Assembly (NCBI GenBank): GCA_050291585.1 | Contig: JBNKKA010000001.1 | Span: 15,267-79,266 of the forward strand | From: JASJCL01 sp050291585 | GTDB lineage: Bacteria > Desulfobacterota > Desulfobacteria > Desulfobacterales > Desulfosarcinaceae | Direction of reading: 5' to 3' | Length of the DNA: 64,000 nucleotides | In this document: one piece after another, positions 1 through 9,186 of the stretch | How the letters are laid out: each line of letters opens with the position of its first letter | Position numbering within the stretch: position 1 is the stretch's first letter | Translations under genes and position numbers: made by a program | Notes under the pieces: generated by a model | The model's input: only the letters and a program-made list of their open reading frames with translations | Databases searched by the model: none | Told to the model about the DNA's origin: nothing

Positions 1-385
1 CGGCAGAGCCGGAGTAGAGGAACTCGAGGCCGCTTTTAGGGTGGGGCCTTCCGATGACGATGAGGTCGGAACCCTCCTTTTCGGCAGCCTTGAGTACCTG
101 GGAGGCCATGATGCCGACAACGATGTATACACCCACCTCCATGCCCTGTTCGAAGAGGGTCTCGGCCCAATCGATGAAGCGGATGTTCGCGGCTTCGCGC
201 AGGCGGATCTCTTCGCCTTTCTGATAGCCTTTGCCACGGTGCAGGGCCACCTTTTCGCGCTCGATCACGTTCATGAAGACCACGTGCTCGAGGTTCGCCT
301 GGCGCAGGGTCAAAAGGGACTGCAGGGCATCGAAACCCAACTCCTCAAACTTTGTAACGAACAGCATTTTGCGGATCTCGCTCAT
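1..385 (-). CDS. Universal stress protein (UspA family), partial
   Basis: The gene starts at 385 on the minus strand and runs off the left edge, so 128 residues are visible. The protein begins MSEIRKMLFVTKFEELG and reads through to a typical Usp nucleotide-binding end, IGRPHPKSGLEFLYSGSA, which resembles the family's G-x2-G-x9-G-S/T ATP-binding motif. The Rossmann-like alternation of hydrophobic strands (VVFMNVIE, GVYIVVGI, DLIVIG) also fits the family. Usp proteins are cytoplasmic and bind ATP or other small ligands during stress. It lies 75 bp downstream of the lone receiver protein gene and reads the same way, so it is probably the last visible gene of the signalling operon that begins near 6.8 kb. 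The C-terminus, and any second Usp domain, is outside the window. Confidence 0.85.
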   Translation of the reverse strand, partial: MSEIRKMLFVTKFEELGFDALQSLLTLRQANLEHVVFMNVIEREKVALHRGKGYQKGEEIRLREAANIRFIDWAETLFEQGMEVGVYIVVGIMASQVLKAAEKEGSDLIVIGRPHPKSGLEFLYSGSA

Positions 386-460
386 ATCGTTGCACCCTTG
401 CTATGCGCCGCGATCAGACGCGTTGATGAGATCGGCGCGATGCTTACCCCCGGTTGGAAT

Positions 461-853
461 TCAGGATAGCACCGACTTGATGGCCTTGGCCAGCTCTTCG
501 GGCTCGACCGGTTTCTCCAGGTAGAGATTGGGTTCGGGGACCGCATCGCCACCGAACTCGGCCAGAGCGTTCTGGGATCGCAGGAAGGAACGCTTGGAGA
601 TGCCTGACAGGACGATCACAGGAACCTCTTTGAATTTGGCATCCGTACGCAGGGTTCGGTAGAGCTTAATTCCGCTTTCGCGCGGCATAAGCACATCCAG
701 AATGACCAGGGCCGGCACCTCATTGCGGATAGCGGCCATGCCCTCCTGTCCGTCGTTGGCCGTCAGGGCTGTGAACCCGTTTTCCTCCAGCACAGTGACG
801 CTGAAGAGTTGCACATCGGGATCATCATCGACGACAAGTACTTTTTGACTCAT
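461..853 (-). CDS. Single-domain response regulator (CheY-like)
   Basis: This is a 130-residue receiver domain with no output domain. The phosphoacceptor is Asp53 in ALVILDVLMP, the acidic pocket is VVDDDPD near residues 7-13, the switch residue is Ser in VIVLSG, and the conserved Lys lies in LEKPVEP. The reading frame is open further upstream, but the ATG at 853 is preferred because GGAGG lies just upstream and the receiver fold begins there. It is probably phosphorylated by one of the two histidine kinases encoded immediately upstream on the same strand and passes the signal by protein contact. It is 112 bp from the upstream kinase gene and is followed by the usp gene. There is no sign of degeneration. 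Confidence 0.88.
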   Translation of the reverse strand: MSQKVLVVDDDPDVQLFSVTVLEENGFTALTANDGQEGMAAIRNEVPALVILDVLMPRESGIKLYRTLRTDAKFKEVPVIVLSGISKRSFLRSQNALAEFGGDAVPEPNLYLEKPVEPEELAKAIKSVLS

Positions 854-965
854 AGTTTCCTCCTCACCAGTTGTCATTCTCCGCCCAAGGGGATCGGCCA
901 GGCTGGGGGCGGACGGCGCGTGCCTGACGGCTGACGACATGCGTCTCAGGCCCCCGGACACCGGC

Positions 966-2525
966 TTAATCAGCTCCAGGGTCCGGTTGCTCATCGGCAG
1001 ACTTATAGGGCAGACGCACCTCGAAGGTGGTTCCCTGCCCGACATGGGACTCGACTGTAATCTCGCCCCCATGTTCTTCGATCAATTTACGGGTGACCAG
1101 GAGTCCAAGACCCGTGCCACGGTGCCCCTTTGTACTGAAGAAAGATAAAAACAGTTTAGCCTTAACCTCGGGAGACATGCCAATGCCGTTGTCGGTCACG
1201 GAGAAGGTCAGCCATCCCGTCGCATCCCTTCCGGAAACGATGGTTACCCGGAAGGTCTTGGCCGTATCAGCATCAAATATACACGCATCCAGCGCGTTGG
1301 TCACCAAATTCAGAAGGGAGCAATGCAGGGTGTGCGAATCCATCACCACCGCTCCCATGTGGGGATCCAAATCAGTCGTCAGGGCGATGTCGTTGGAGTG
1401 GGCCTTATCGTCCATCAGCTCGATGACATCGGCGATGATGGCGTTGGGATCGCAGGCCTCTAACTCCGGCTCGCGCTGCTTGGAATAGGAGAGCAGATCC
1501 AGCACCAGATCGGAGGTGCTGGCGATGTTGCGCTGGATCATGGCCCACCCTTTTTTTAGCTTCTCAGTATCCTGTTTTTCGATACCGATGTCAACGAGGT
1601 AGCTACCGCCCTTGAATCCCTGGAGCACGTTCTTGACCCCGTGGGCCAAACCGGCGACCGTCTGCCCCATGGCGGCCAAACGCTCGGACTGCACCAGCTC
1701 ACGCTCCAGGCGCTTTATTTCGCGCAGGTCCTGAAAAAAGGCTACGCTGCCCATCATCTCCGCTTTTTCGTAAAGCAAGGTGGCGGAAAAGCGCACCGGA
1801 ATCTGTCTCCCGTCCTGAGCCACGATGGTGGTCTCACGCCAGGGAAGCTCTTTGCGGGTCTCGTGGCGCTGCAGATCGGACTGGAAGACATCGTCGATCT
1901 GGGGTGGGTAGAAGTCGTTGCCCTTACGCAGGCCAACCACTGCTTCGGCGGCGCAGCCGAATATCCTTTCAGCACTGGGGTTGAACAACACAATACTGAA
2001 ATCGGCGTTGGTGGCAACGATGCCATCATTGGCGCTGCGAATCAGCTTGGACTGAAAATTGGACTGCCGGCGCAACTCACGGGTCGCCCTGCGGACCTCC
2101 AATTCGAGCGCATTCGTATGCGCCTCCACCAACCTTTTAAGGGCCAGCTTCTCTTTGGCGCGATAAAGCGCCACGGCCAGGGCTTCATCGCGGATGGGCT
2201 TATTGATGAAATCCGAGGCCCCGTATTGGAGGGCCTCGATGGCGTTGTCGATATCACCGTGGCCGGTGATAATAATCACCTCCACGTCGTCGGTGCGTCC
2301 CCGTATCTCCTTGAGCACCTGGATACCGTCAATGCCCGGCATCTTGATATCGGTGAGGACAAGGTCGGGCGCCTCCTTTATGAAACACGCGAGGCCCTCT
2401 TCACCGCCGTTAGCCGTGAAGACTTCGTAGCCGTCACTGCGCAGGGAGATGGCCAGGACGCGCCGGTTGGCTGCCTCATCATCGATGATTAATACACGCC
2501 GTATCTGATCTGTATCGGGTATCAT
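966..2525 (-). CDS. Hybrid sensor: receiver-PAS-histidine kinase
   Basis: This 519-residue protein starts with a receiver domain (about 8-125, phosphoacceptor Asp59 in LVLTDIKMPG), followed by a coiled linker and a PAS domain (about 160-275). The histidine kinase core has its phosphoacceptor His295 in AGLAHGVKNVLQG and an ATPase domain with N box NLVTNALDA, G1 box DNGIGM and G2 box GTGLGL. There is no membrane segment, so it is a cytoplasmic kinase. An input receiver placed before PAS and kinase domains suggests that it is controlled by another kinase; the 859-residue kinase encoded directly upstream is the obvious candidate because the two genes overlap by 4 bp in an ATGA junction. The residue after the His is Gly rather than the more usual Glu or Asp. 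Confidence 0.9.
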   Translation of the reverse strand: MIPDTDQIRRVLIIDDEAANRRVLAISLRSDGYEVFTANGGEEGLACFIKEAPDLVLTDIKMPGIDGIQVLKEIRGRTDDVEVIIITGHGDIDNAIEALQYGASDFINKPIRDEALAVALYRAKEKLALKRLVEAHTNALELEVRRATRELRRQSNFQSKLIRSANDGIVATNADFSIVLFNPSAERIFGCAAEAVVGLRKGNDFYPPQIDDVFQSDLQRHETRKELPWRETTIVAQDGRQIPVRFSATLLYEKAEMMGSVAFFQDLREIKRLERELVQSERLAAMGQTVAGLAHGVKNVLQGFKGGSYLVDIGIEKQDTEKLKKGWAMIQRNIASTSDLVLDLLSYSKQREPELEACDPNAIIADVIELMDDKAHSNDIALTTDLDPHMGAVVMDSHTLHCSLLNLVTNALDACIFDADTAKTFRVTIVSGRDATGWLTFSVTDNGIGMSPEVKAKLFLSFFSTKGHRGTGLGLLVTRKLIEEHGGEITVESHVGQGTTFEVRLPYKSADEQPDPGAD

Positions 2526-5101
2526 GGGCCCGCCTGAACCGGTTGGAAGGTCAGAACAAAAGTAGTCCCCTCGCCAACAGCGCTCTCGATCCGGATGCGA
2601 CCATCGTAGTCCTTGATGATGCCGTAGCTGATGCTGACGCCCAGCCCGGTTCCCTTGCCGGTTTTCTTGGTCGTATAAAAGGGTTCGAAAATCTTGCGCT
2701 TGACCGCTTCAGACATGCCCATGCCCGTGTCCGTTACGGTGACGGTCACTCGGCCGTCCTTGAGAAAGGTAGCGATGCGCAAACGCGTCTCGACTTTCTT
2801 GGGAGCGGCCCTTTGGGCCTTTTCGTCCAGGGTGTCGATGGCGTTGGTCACCAGGTTGATGAAGACTTGTTCCAGGCGGTTGTGCTCGGCCAATATGGGC
2901 GGCAGATCCTCAGCCAGCTCAAGCTCCAGAGCGATCTTGTGGACCTTTATGCGGTGGCCCAGCACCTTGAAAACATCGCGGATGGGGGCATTGATGTCGA
3001 CCTTGGTGCGCACCACGTCGGACTGACGGGCGAAATCGCGCACGTGTTTGATGATCCCCGAGGCGCGCTCCACATTGGCCACGATGTCGTCGGCCATGGA
3101 TTTGAGATCCGCGTCGGGAATGGGCTGACCGCGTTTGAGGAACTTGAGGAAGAAATCGGCGCAGATCTGAATGACGTTGAGGGGCTGGTTAATCTCGTGG
3201 GCCATGCCGGCGGCCATCACTCCCAGGGTCGTCATCTTGCCCGCCTGGATTAGCTGGGTCTCTTTTTCGACACTCTCGGTGATATCTGTGGTGGTGGCGA
3301 TGACCACGTCGTTGTCGCCATAACGTGCATGGGAGACGCTGATATTGACGTAAAAAAGCTGGCCGCCCTTTTTGTAATGGCGCTTTTTGGAGAAGAGCAG
3401 AGCGCCCTGGGTCGGTAGGTGCTGCATCCGCGCGGTCATCTCTTCATCCTCGGGATCCCCAAGCTTCAGGAAAGGAAAACCTTGGAGTTCGGCCGATTCA
3501 TAACCATAGCAGTCCAGGGCGCGCTGGTTGGTGTCCATGATGCTCAGCGTGGCCCGGTCGATGATGAAGATGGGGTTGGGGTCGTTGTTGAAGAGGGAAC
3601 GGTACTTCTCCTCCGATTTGATGGACTGCTCCTGGAGCATGGCGTTTTCGATGGCCACCCCGATACGGTTGCCGATCAGGTCCAGAACGTGATGTTCTTC
3701 GGGCAAAAAGGGTTCGCGGCGCCGGCCTTTGATGCGGACCACCCCAAATCCCTTTTTAGCCTTGGCGCTGACGGGGATATAAACGCGCACATCGAAGCGG
3801 ATGTCGCGCCCATCTGCCTGCACCGCCCGCTCAATCACCTTGAGGGTACCGCTGCCAGCCACCTGGGCGATCAGTTGATCTTCCCGAATGGCGGCCTCCG
3901 CAGTGATGGGTGTTGATTCAGGCCCTAAGCGGTGGTCAATTCGGAACCCCCTCCTTTCGCCCGCGGCCTTACCATCGGCGATGAAAAGCTCGATCTGCTC
4001 GGCGTTGAAGAATTGGCGTATTTCCTGAAAGACCGCGTCGATGCGGTCCGCCATGCTTAGCGGCGCGTTGAGGGCCGTATAGATGGAGCACAAGGTGGTC
4101 AGTTCACGGGTATGACGCTCGCGCTGCTCTTCGGCGCGTTTGTCTTCCGTCTTGTCCCAGAGGGTTTCGATGGCGCCGATGAGGGTGCCATCCGGGGCCT
4201 TGATGGGAGCGGCCGTGAACCAGCACCACTTGCCCCCCTCGGTACCCAGCTTGGGGAAGAAGACTTCGGCTTCGTAAGCACCCTCGATGAGCTGGGACTT
4301 ACGCCATTTGCGCCCGTAAAGCTTTTCGATCTGGGCCTCGTCGTACTGGTCGAGAATCACATCCGCCATGGTGGGCCGCTCTTTGCCCCAGAAAGGAAAC
4401 CCCTGGCGGCAGGTGCCCACGATCTCGTCGGCCATCACCCCGGTGATCACCTCCATGGCCCTGTTCCAGTGGGTTACCATGTGATCGCGGTCGATGACGA
4501 AGGTGGGGATGGTGCTGCCCTGGATGATCTGGGACTGGGTGCGTTCATGCTCCACCAGTTCGCTCTCGATCTGCAGGGAACGCTTGTTGCGCGCGCGGAT
4601 GATGGCGTCGAAGCGCCCGACCATCTCCTGGAGCAATTGGGTCAAACCTAGGGCGTCGTTCCGCTTTTCGGATAGGCCCAGGCGGCAGCGTTGCTTGACC
4701 ACCTCCACCTGAAGCATATCCCACATGGCGCGCGATTCGCGATGATCGATGAGACGCACACCGGCAGGGTTGGCGTGGCGGATTCGATCGGCCAGGGTGG
4801 GATCGTCGGTGAGTTCGATGATGGTTTTCACGTCGGGAGCGGCCAACAGATCGTGGTAGTCGGCCGCGGTGGGGATTCCATGGCGGGCGGCGTAGCGCAG
4901 CCCCACGGCAGCCGGGTTGATGTCGGCCACCCCCATGAGGTGCGGACGCTGATCCTCGGGGAACTCGGTGAACCAGAACTCAAGCACAGTCCGGCAAAAA
5001 GCCCCACCCCCCACGATGATGACGCCGCCGGCCTGCAACACCTCGGAGTATGAGGGTGGCAGAGTGCTATCTGACTTGGCTAGCGGGGATAAGGTTAACA
5101 T
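2522..5101 (-). CDS. Histidine kinase with N-terminal Rossmann-like domain, PAS and GAF
   Basis: This 859-residue kinase has an unusual front end. Residues about 24-140 look like a Rossmann nucleotide-binding domain: VIIVGGGAFCRTVLEF gives a glycine-rich loop, followed by GVADINPAA and further strands such as TIIELTDD. After that come a PAS domain (about 190-320), a GAF domain (about 335-500), a second PAS domain (about 505-625) and a kinase core. His635 in AAGMAHEINQPLNVI is the phosphoacceptor, and the ATPase boxes are NLVTNAIDTL, DTGMGM and GTGLGV. No membrane segment is visible. It overlaps the next kinase gene by 4 bp and starts 32 bp after the transporter gene. Known PAS and GAF roles are ligand or redox sensing; a dinucleotide or CoA-like ligand for the first domain is inference. 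Confidence 0.88.
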   Translation of the reverse strand: MLTLSPLAKSDSTLPPSYSEVLQAGGVIIVGGGAFCRTVLEFWFTEFPEDQRPHLMGVADINPAAVGLRYAARHGIPTAADYHDLLAAPDVKTIIELTDDPTLADRIRHANPAGVRLIDHRESRAMWDMLQVEVVKQRCRLGLSEKRNDALGLTQLLQEMVGRFDAIIRARNKRSLQIESELVEHERTQSQIIQGSTIPTFVIDRDHMVTHWNRAMEVITGVMADEIVGTCRQGFPFWGKERPTMADVILDQYDEAQIEKLYGRKWRKSQLIEGAYEAEVFFPKLGTEGGKWCWFTAAPIKAPDGTLIGAIETLWDKTEDKRAEEQRERHTRELTTLCSIYTALNAPLSMADRIDAVFQEIRQFFNAEQIELFIADGKAAGERRGFRIDHRLGPESTPITAEAAIREDQLIAQVAGSGTLKVIERAVQADGRDIRFDVRVYIPVSAKAKKGFGVVRIKGRRREPFLPEEHHVLDLIGNRIGVAIENAMLQEQSIKSEEKYRSLFNNDPNPIFIIDRATLSIMDTNQRALDCYGYESAELQGFPFLKLGDPEDEEMTARMQHLPTQGALLFSKKRHYKKGGQLFYVNISVSHARYGDNDVVIATTTDITESVEKETQLIQAGKMTTLGVMAAGMAHEINQPLNVIQICADFFLKFLKRGQPIPDADLKSMADDIVANVERASGIIKHVRDFARQSDVVRTKVDINAPIRDVFKVLGHRIKVHKIALELELAEDLPPILAEHNRLEQVFINLVTNAIDTLDEKAQRAAPKKVETRLRIATFLKDGRVTVTVTDTGMGMSEAVKRKIFEPFYTTKKTGKGTGLGVSISYGIIKDYDGRIRIESAVGEGTTFVLTFQPVQAGP

Positions 5102-5133
5102 GTTTTAGCCATCTTGCTTATGCAAGCGTTGGG

Positions 5134-6816
5134 TTAAAAGAAAATCAGTGAGATCAGAATAAAACCCGGAATGAGAAAAACCAGGGCGTATTTTAGGATA
5201 TAGCCGAAGAAGCTGGGCATGGGCGTACCGGCTTCTTCGGCGATGGAGCGCACCATGAAATTAGGGGCATTACCGATATAGCTGCAGGCCCCGAAGAAGA
5301 CGGCCCCGGCCGATACGGCCTTTAGGTAGAGAGCGTTCTCCCCCATGAGGAGGGCCACCGCTTCGGGTTCGGCCATGCCGGGATAGAAACGGCCAAGGGC
5401 GGTGTTGAAAAATGTCAAATAAGTAGGCGCGTTATCAAGGAAGCTTGAGAGGCTGCCGGCGACCCAGAAGTAGTGGGCGGGCAATTTGACGGCATTGATC
5501 AGACCCGCCAGGGCGCCGTCGGCACCCGCCTTGAGGATCAACAGGCAGGGGATCATGGTGATAAAGATCCCAATGAACAGGTAGGCCACTTCGATGATGG
5601 GGAACCAGGTAAAATCGTTGTCGTCGCGGATGCGCCCCGGGGTAGCCGCCAGGGAGAAGGCCCCCATCAGAATCAGGAAACCGTCCCGCACCCAGTCGGC
5701 GACGGCGCGGTGGACCCCGAAGAGGTTGACCACCCCCCAGTCGATGATGCCGCTGAGCAAAACGGCCACCACAACGCCGAAAAGGAAGAAGAAGTTATAG
5801 GTCCCCTCGAGGGCCAGGCGGCTACCCTCGGCCTCGTCGGCCGGCGGCCGGCTCTCCTCCTTGCGATAGAAGTAGGTATCCAGAGCGAAGTAGACCGTCA
5901 GGAGGATGACGGCCATAGTGAGCATGTGGGGCATCAGCTTGAAGGTCCAGAAGAAATCGACCCCATGCAGAAACCCCAAAAAGAGGGGCGGGTCTCCCAG
6001 CGGGGTCAGGGAGCCGCCGATGTTGGCCACCAGAAAGATGAAAAAAACCACCATGAAGGTGCGTTCTTTGCGATAGTTGTTGGCCCTCAGAAAGGGGCGG
6101 ATCATGAGCATGGCCGCCCCTGTGGTGCCCATCCAGGAGGCCAGCACGGTCCCCACTACGAGCATGGCGGTGTTGACCACCGGTGTCCCCCGCAGGCGTC
6201 CCTTGAGGAGGATGCCCCCGGACACGGTGTAGAGGGACCAGATCAGGATGATAAAGGGGATGTAATCGGCGATGATGATGTGCAGGATCTCATAGAGCGC
6301 AGCGCCTTTGAAAGCGATCAGAAAGGGGATGGCCAGGCTGGCGGCCCAGAAGGCGGAGAGCTTGCCGAAATTGTGGTGCCAGAACTCGCCGGCCAGCAGC
6401 GGAACCAGGGCGATGGACAGGAGCATGCAGGCAAAGGGGATGCAGCTCCAGAGGGGCAGAAGCGGCCCCAGATCGGCATGACCGCCATGGGCGCCTGTTT
6501 CGTGCCCGCTATCCGCGTGGGCGTCCGTCCCTTGGGCGCCATCTGCATGGACAGCGTCTGTGTCCGTCTCGCTGTGGGCCCCGCCCGCCGGTGGGACCTC
6601 ACCTACTGGATGGGCATCTCCGGCTGGATGGGCACCATCCCCAGCGGGGACATCGCTCCCAGCATGGGCATCGCCAGCAGTCGCCTGCACCGCTGGAGTC
6701 GTTGCCATCGCACTGTCCAAAGCACCCATTGCCAGCCATCCCAGGCTCGCCCAAAAAACCATCACCAGCAGAAAGCGCCATTCAAAACGGCGTTCGCGCA
6801 TCCGTCGTCCCCCCAT
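5134..6816 (-). CDS. NhaD/ArsB-type ion transporter with His-rich N-terminal extension
   Basis: This 560-residue membrane protein belongs to the ion transporter superfamily (sodium:proton antiporter or anion transporter type). It has about a dozen hydrophobic segments and conserved family stretches such as NIGGSLTPLGDPPLFLGF and SSFLDNAPTYLTFFNTALG. Substrate cannot be set from sequence; Na+/H+ exchange or citrate-like anion transport are possible. After a first hydrophobic segment (about 15-38) there is a loop of about 75 residues rich in Ala, Gly, Asp and His with repeated AHPAGD/AHADG-like units, which may bind metal or buffer protons outside the membrane. The start at 6816 has AGGGG six bases upstream; an ATG at 6801 is an alternative. 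It is the likely first gene of the operon with the two kinases, which may sense its ion or substrate. Confidence 0.82.
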   Translation of the reverse strand: MGGRRMRERRFEWRFLLVMVFWASLGWLAMGALDSAMATTPAVQATAGDAHAGSDVPAGDGAHPAGDAHPVGEVPPAGGAHSETDTDAVHADGAQGTDAHADSGHETGAHGGHADLGPLLPLWSCIPFACMLLSIALVPLLAGEFWHHNFGKLSAFWAASLAIPFLIAFKGAALYEILHIIIADYIPFIILIWSLYTVSGGILLKGRLRGTPVVNTAMLVVGTVLASWMGTTGAAMLMIRPFLRANNYRKERTFMVVFFIFLVANIGGSLTPLGDPPLFLGFLHGVDFFWTFKLMPHMLTMAVILLTVYFALDTYFYRKEESRPPADEAEGSRLALEGTYNFFFLFGVVVAVLLSGIIDWGVVNLFGVHRAVADWVRDGFLILMGAFSLAATPGRIRDDNDFTWFPIIEVAYLFIGIFITMIPCLLILKAGADGALAGLINAVKLPAHYFWVAGSLSSFLDNAPTYLTFFNTALGRFYPGMAEPEAVALLMGENALYLKAVSAGAVFFGACSYIGNAPNFMVRSIAEEAGTPMPSFFGYILKYALVFLIPGFILISLIFF

Positions 6817-6882
6817 GGGCTACCCCTGTCGACTGTTTTAAAAATTATATTGTTTACAGCTGGATATGACTCCTCGTGGGTC

Positions 6883-6896
6883 GTCTGTTGACAGAC
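6883..6896. promoter_or_regulatory. 14-bp perfect palindrome upstream of the transporter operon
   Basis: The sequence GTCTGTTGACAGAC is a perfect inverted repeat. It lies 67 bp before the transporter start, in an AT-rich stretch (6825-7000). A dimeric regulator could bind here. No regulator gene is adjacent, so this is only a candidate operator. Confidence 0.3.
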
Positions 6897-7026
6897 ATTA
6901 ATATAGGACTGCGTATAAAGTAAACCCAATATTGTAAAATGTATTGCATTCATTTTATTTGTAAGCCTATATCAACCCGTCTCAACCTAGGCACGATCCA
7001 TCAGTTAGTCGTTTTGTTAATAAGCT

Positions 7027-7773
7027 TCAGACCCTGAGAGCCAGGGGATCATCGGAGAAGACACCGTCCACTCCCGCGGCCAGCACGGATGCATAAGCGT
7101 CGACAGTATTAACGGTGAAGGTGAACACCTTAAACCCCTGGCGGTGGGCGTCGGCCACCTTCTCGGGGGTCACCAGGGGGTAGTGGGGGTTCCAGGCGCT
7201 TGCTCCAATCTCCTGGCAGAGGGCTAAACCATCGGGCTGACGTTCGGCATCGCTGAGCACGGCCAGAGGCTGGGTGTCGTCCAAGCGGCGGACTCGACGC
7301 AGGCTGTGGGGGTTGAAGCTGGAGACGAGAGTGCGCCGACGGGCCTGAAAGTGGTCGACCACCGCCAGGACCTGGGATTCAATGGTGTCCTGGAAATCGA
7401 CGGGTTCGAATTCGTCGGGCTTGATCTCCACGTTGATGCATAGCTTTTGAGGGAGCAGGTCGAACACCTGAGCCAGGGTGGGGACCCCTTCGCCGGAAAA
7501 CGCAGGCGCGAACCAGGTGCCCACATCGAGGGCCTGCAGTTCGGCGCAGGTCAGCGCACCCACCCGCCGGGAAACCCCTGCCACCCGTTCAAGGTCGTCA
7601 TCGTGGATCACCATCAACTGACGGTCCCGGCTAAGGCGCACGTCCAGCTCGACCATTTTCAAACCCGCCTGGTCAGCACCCCGGAAACCGGCCAGAGTGT
7701 TCTCCGGATATTGGCCGGCGTAGCCCCGGTGACCGATGAAGAGAAAATCATGCGTGTCGAAGGCGTTCATCAT
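7027..7773 (-). CDS. Glycerophosphodiester phosphodiesterase
   Basis: This 248-residue protein has the full GDPD TIM-barrel signature. HRGYAGQYPENTLAGF near residue 15 holds the catalytic His of the HRG...PENT motif, ELDVRLSRDRQLMVIHDDD gives the metal-binding Glu/Asp and second catalytic His, and INVEIKPDE supplies the third acidic site. The C-terminal SAWNPHYPLVTPE and VFTFTVNTVD segments are typical of the bacterial cytoplasmic (UgpQ-like) branch. No signal peptide is present, so it likely cleaves glycerophosphodiesters such as glycerophosphocholine to sn-glycerol 3-phosphate and an alcohol in the cytoplasm. GAGGGG lies just upstream of the start at 7773. It is a single-gene unit, followed by about 210 bp before the transporter gene. 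Confidence 0.93.
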   Translation of the reverse strand: MMNAFDTHDFLFIGHRGYAGQYPENTLAGFRGADQAGLKMVELDVRLSRDRQLMVIHDDDLERVAGVSRRVGALTCAELQALDVGTWFAPAFSGEGVPTLAQVFDLLPQKLCINVEIKPDEFEPVDFQDTIESQVLAVVDHFQARRRTLVSSFNPHSLRRVRRLDDTQPLAVLSDAERQPDGLALCQEIGASAWNPHYPLVTPEKVADAHRQGFKVFTFTVNTVDAYASVLAAGVDGVFSDDPLALRV

Positions 7774-8122
7774 AGGCCCCTCTATTCAGGTCAACGGAGA
7801 ACGTCCTGCCAGTGGCGACCAACGCTTAAACCTATATCAAATCACTGCGAATGGAACAACGGCACCCAAATAGTCTTCCAGAGGGCCCCCACCTCTGCCG
7901 CTGTCATGCGAATTAACAGGGGCTTGCCTTTTTCCACCATGGGGGGCTATTCTGGCCTTACAGAGTTTAATCAAACTCAGTGCCAGATCCTCATTTTGAA
8001 GACTTAGCGATAGCGGGCACCCCTGAAGCCCCTTCTCTTCTCGATCCCGGTCAACACCGCAGCGGTTAAAAGCTCTATCGGGCTGCAGCACAGCTATCCC
8101 TAAGATACGCTAAGGATGGTAG
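7774..8122. other. Intergenic region between divergent genes
   Basis: This 349-bp stretch separates the divergent GDPD and DUF4388-PilZ genes. It should contain the promoters of both. I see no convincing -35/-10 pair, hairpin, RNA gene or coding sequence; the small open frames here lack ribosome sites and protein character. Confidence 0.4.
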
Positions 8123-9100
8123 ATGAAGACCCTTCTACTTATCGAAGCCAAGCCACATATCCGCGAAAATTTTATCCAGCTACTAAGTCATCTGCAAGCG
8201 TTTATAAAAGTGCTTGCCGTTGGTGGTATGGTTGAAGCCATCGATACCCTCGAACAGATCCGCATCGATGTGATCATCACGGGAGAACGCCTGACCGAAA
8301 GCGAAATCAAAATCCTTGCCCAGCACCTGCGTGAACGACCGCGAACCCAGCTAATCCCCATTGGCGACGCCAGTCCGAACTTGCGCAAACTGGTCCAGGC
8401 TTGCGATGTGAAAGTTCATTTAGAAGCACCTTTGGACACCAACCAACTGCTCAATAGCCTCCTGAAGGACCTGGAGATCGACTATGGCGGCCAGATGCGC
8501 GGCATCGGCCTCGCTTCCTTTTTGCAGATGATCGAGCTGGAGGGACGCTCCTGCACGTTGACCATAATCTCAGCCCGCAACAGTGGGCGCTACTACTTTG
8601 ATACCGGTATGCTCATCGCTGCCGATGCCGGTCCAATGCATGGCAAAGATGCCGCCCTGGCGATCCTCTCCTGGGGTGATCCCCTGATCAGCGTAGAATA
8701 TGGCGACCCGGGCCAGGAGCGAACCATCAACACCCCCCTGATGAGCCTGCTGCTGGAGGGCGGACGCCTCAAGGATGAAGTCGAGGAGACCCAACACCAC
8801 GAAAGGCGCCGGCACACGCGTTACCCATGCGAGCTGCCCACGGACTTCGAAGTCGATCAATGGACCTACTCGGGAACCATCCGCGATATCAGCCTGGGAG
8901 GGGCCTTGATCGAGACCAACGAGCCGGTGGGGGTCAAACAGGAGATTCTCCTGACCCTCTTCAGCCAAAGCCTGGATAGGAGCTGCCACATCAAGGGGCG
9001 CATTGCCCATCGCACCCCCACGGCCATCGGGGTATCCTTCGAGATCAGCAACATGACCCAGCGCAATCTTTTGCGGATCATTATTTCGGAAGTGGCCTGA
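8123..9100 (+). CDS. Receiver-like / DUF4388 / PilZ domain protein
   Basis: This 325-residue protein has three parts. Residues 1-115 resemble a receiver domain (KTLLLIEAKPHIRENF) but lack the acidic pocket and have no clear phosphoacceptor Asp, so this part is degenerate. Residues about 125-215 are a DUF4388 (PATAN-like) domain with the typical FLQMIELEGRSCTLTI and GRYYFDTGMLIAADAG stretches. Residues about 226-325 are a PilZ domain with RRRHTR and DISLGGALIE, the two motifs that bind cyclic di-GMP. It is therefore a likely cytoplasmic c-di-GMP effector. The start at 8123 follows AAGGATGG. It is monocistronic and converges on the HU gene. Confidence 0.88.
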   Translation: MKTLLLIEAKPHIRENFIQLLSHLQAFIKVLAVGGMVEAIDTLEQIRIDVIITGERLTESEIKILAQHLRERPRTQLIPIGDASPNLRKLVQACDVKVHLEAPLDTNQLLNSLLKDLEIDYGGQMRGIGLASFLQMIELEGRSCTLTIISARNSGRYYFDTGMLIAADAGPMHGKDAALAILSWGDPLISVEYGDPGQERTINTPLMSLLLEGGRLKDEVEETQHHERRRHTRYPCELPTDFEVDQWTYSGTIRDISLGGALIETNEPVGVKQEILLTLFSQSLDRSCHIKGRIAHRTPTAIGVSFEISNMTQRNLLRIIISEVA

Positions 9101-9186
9101 TTCTCAGGGAGGCTAAAGCATCGGGAGCGCGCTTCTAAGGCCAGGATAGCAATAACCGCAGAGGGGGAATAACAGCATTCATCAGA

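Noticed and set aside
5473..6891. Long plus-strand open frame of 472 codons opposite the ion transporter
   Set aside because: It mirrors the transporter gene, has repetitive His/Gly/Gln/Asp-rich composition, no ribosome site and no family features, so it is an antisense shadow.
7837..8091. 84-codon minus-strand open frame in the 7.8-8.1 kb gap
   Set aside because: No ribosome site or similarity to a family and located in the divergent promoter region.
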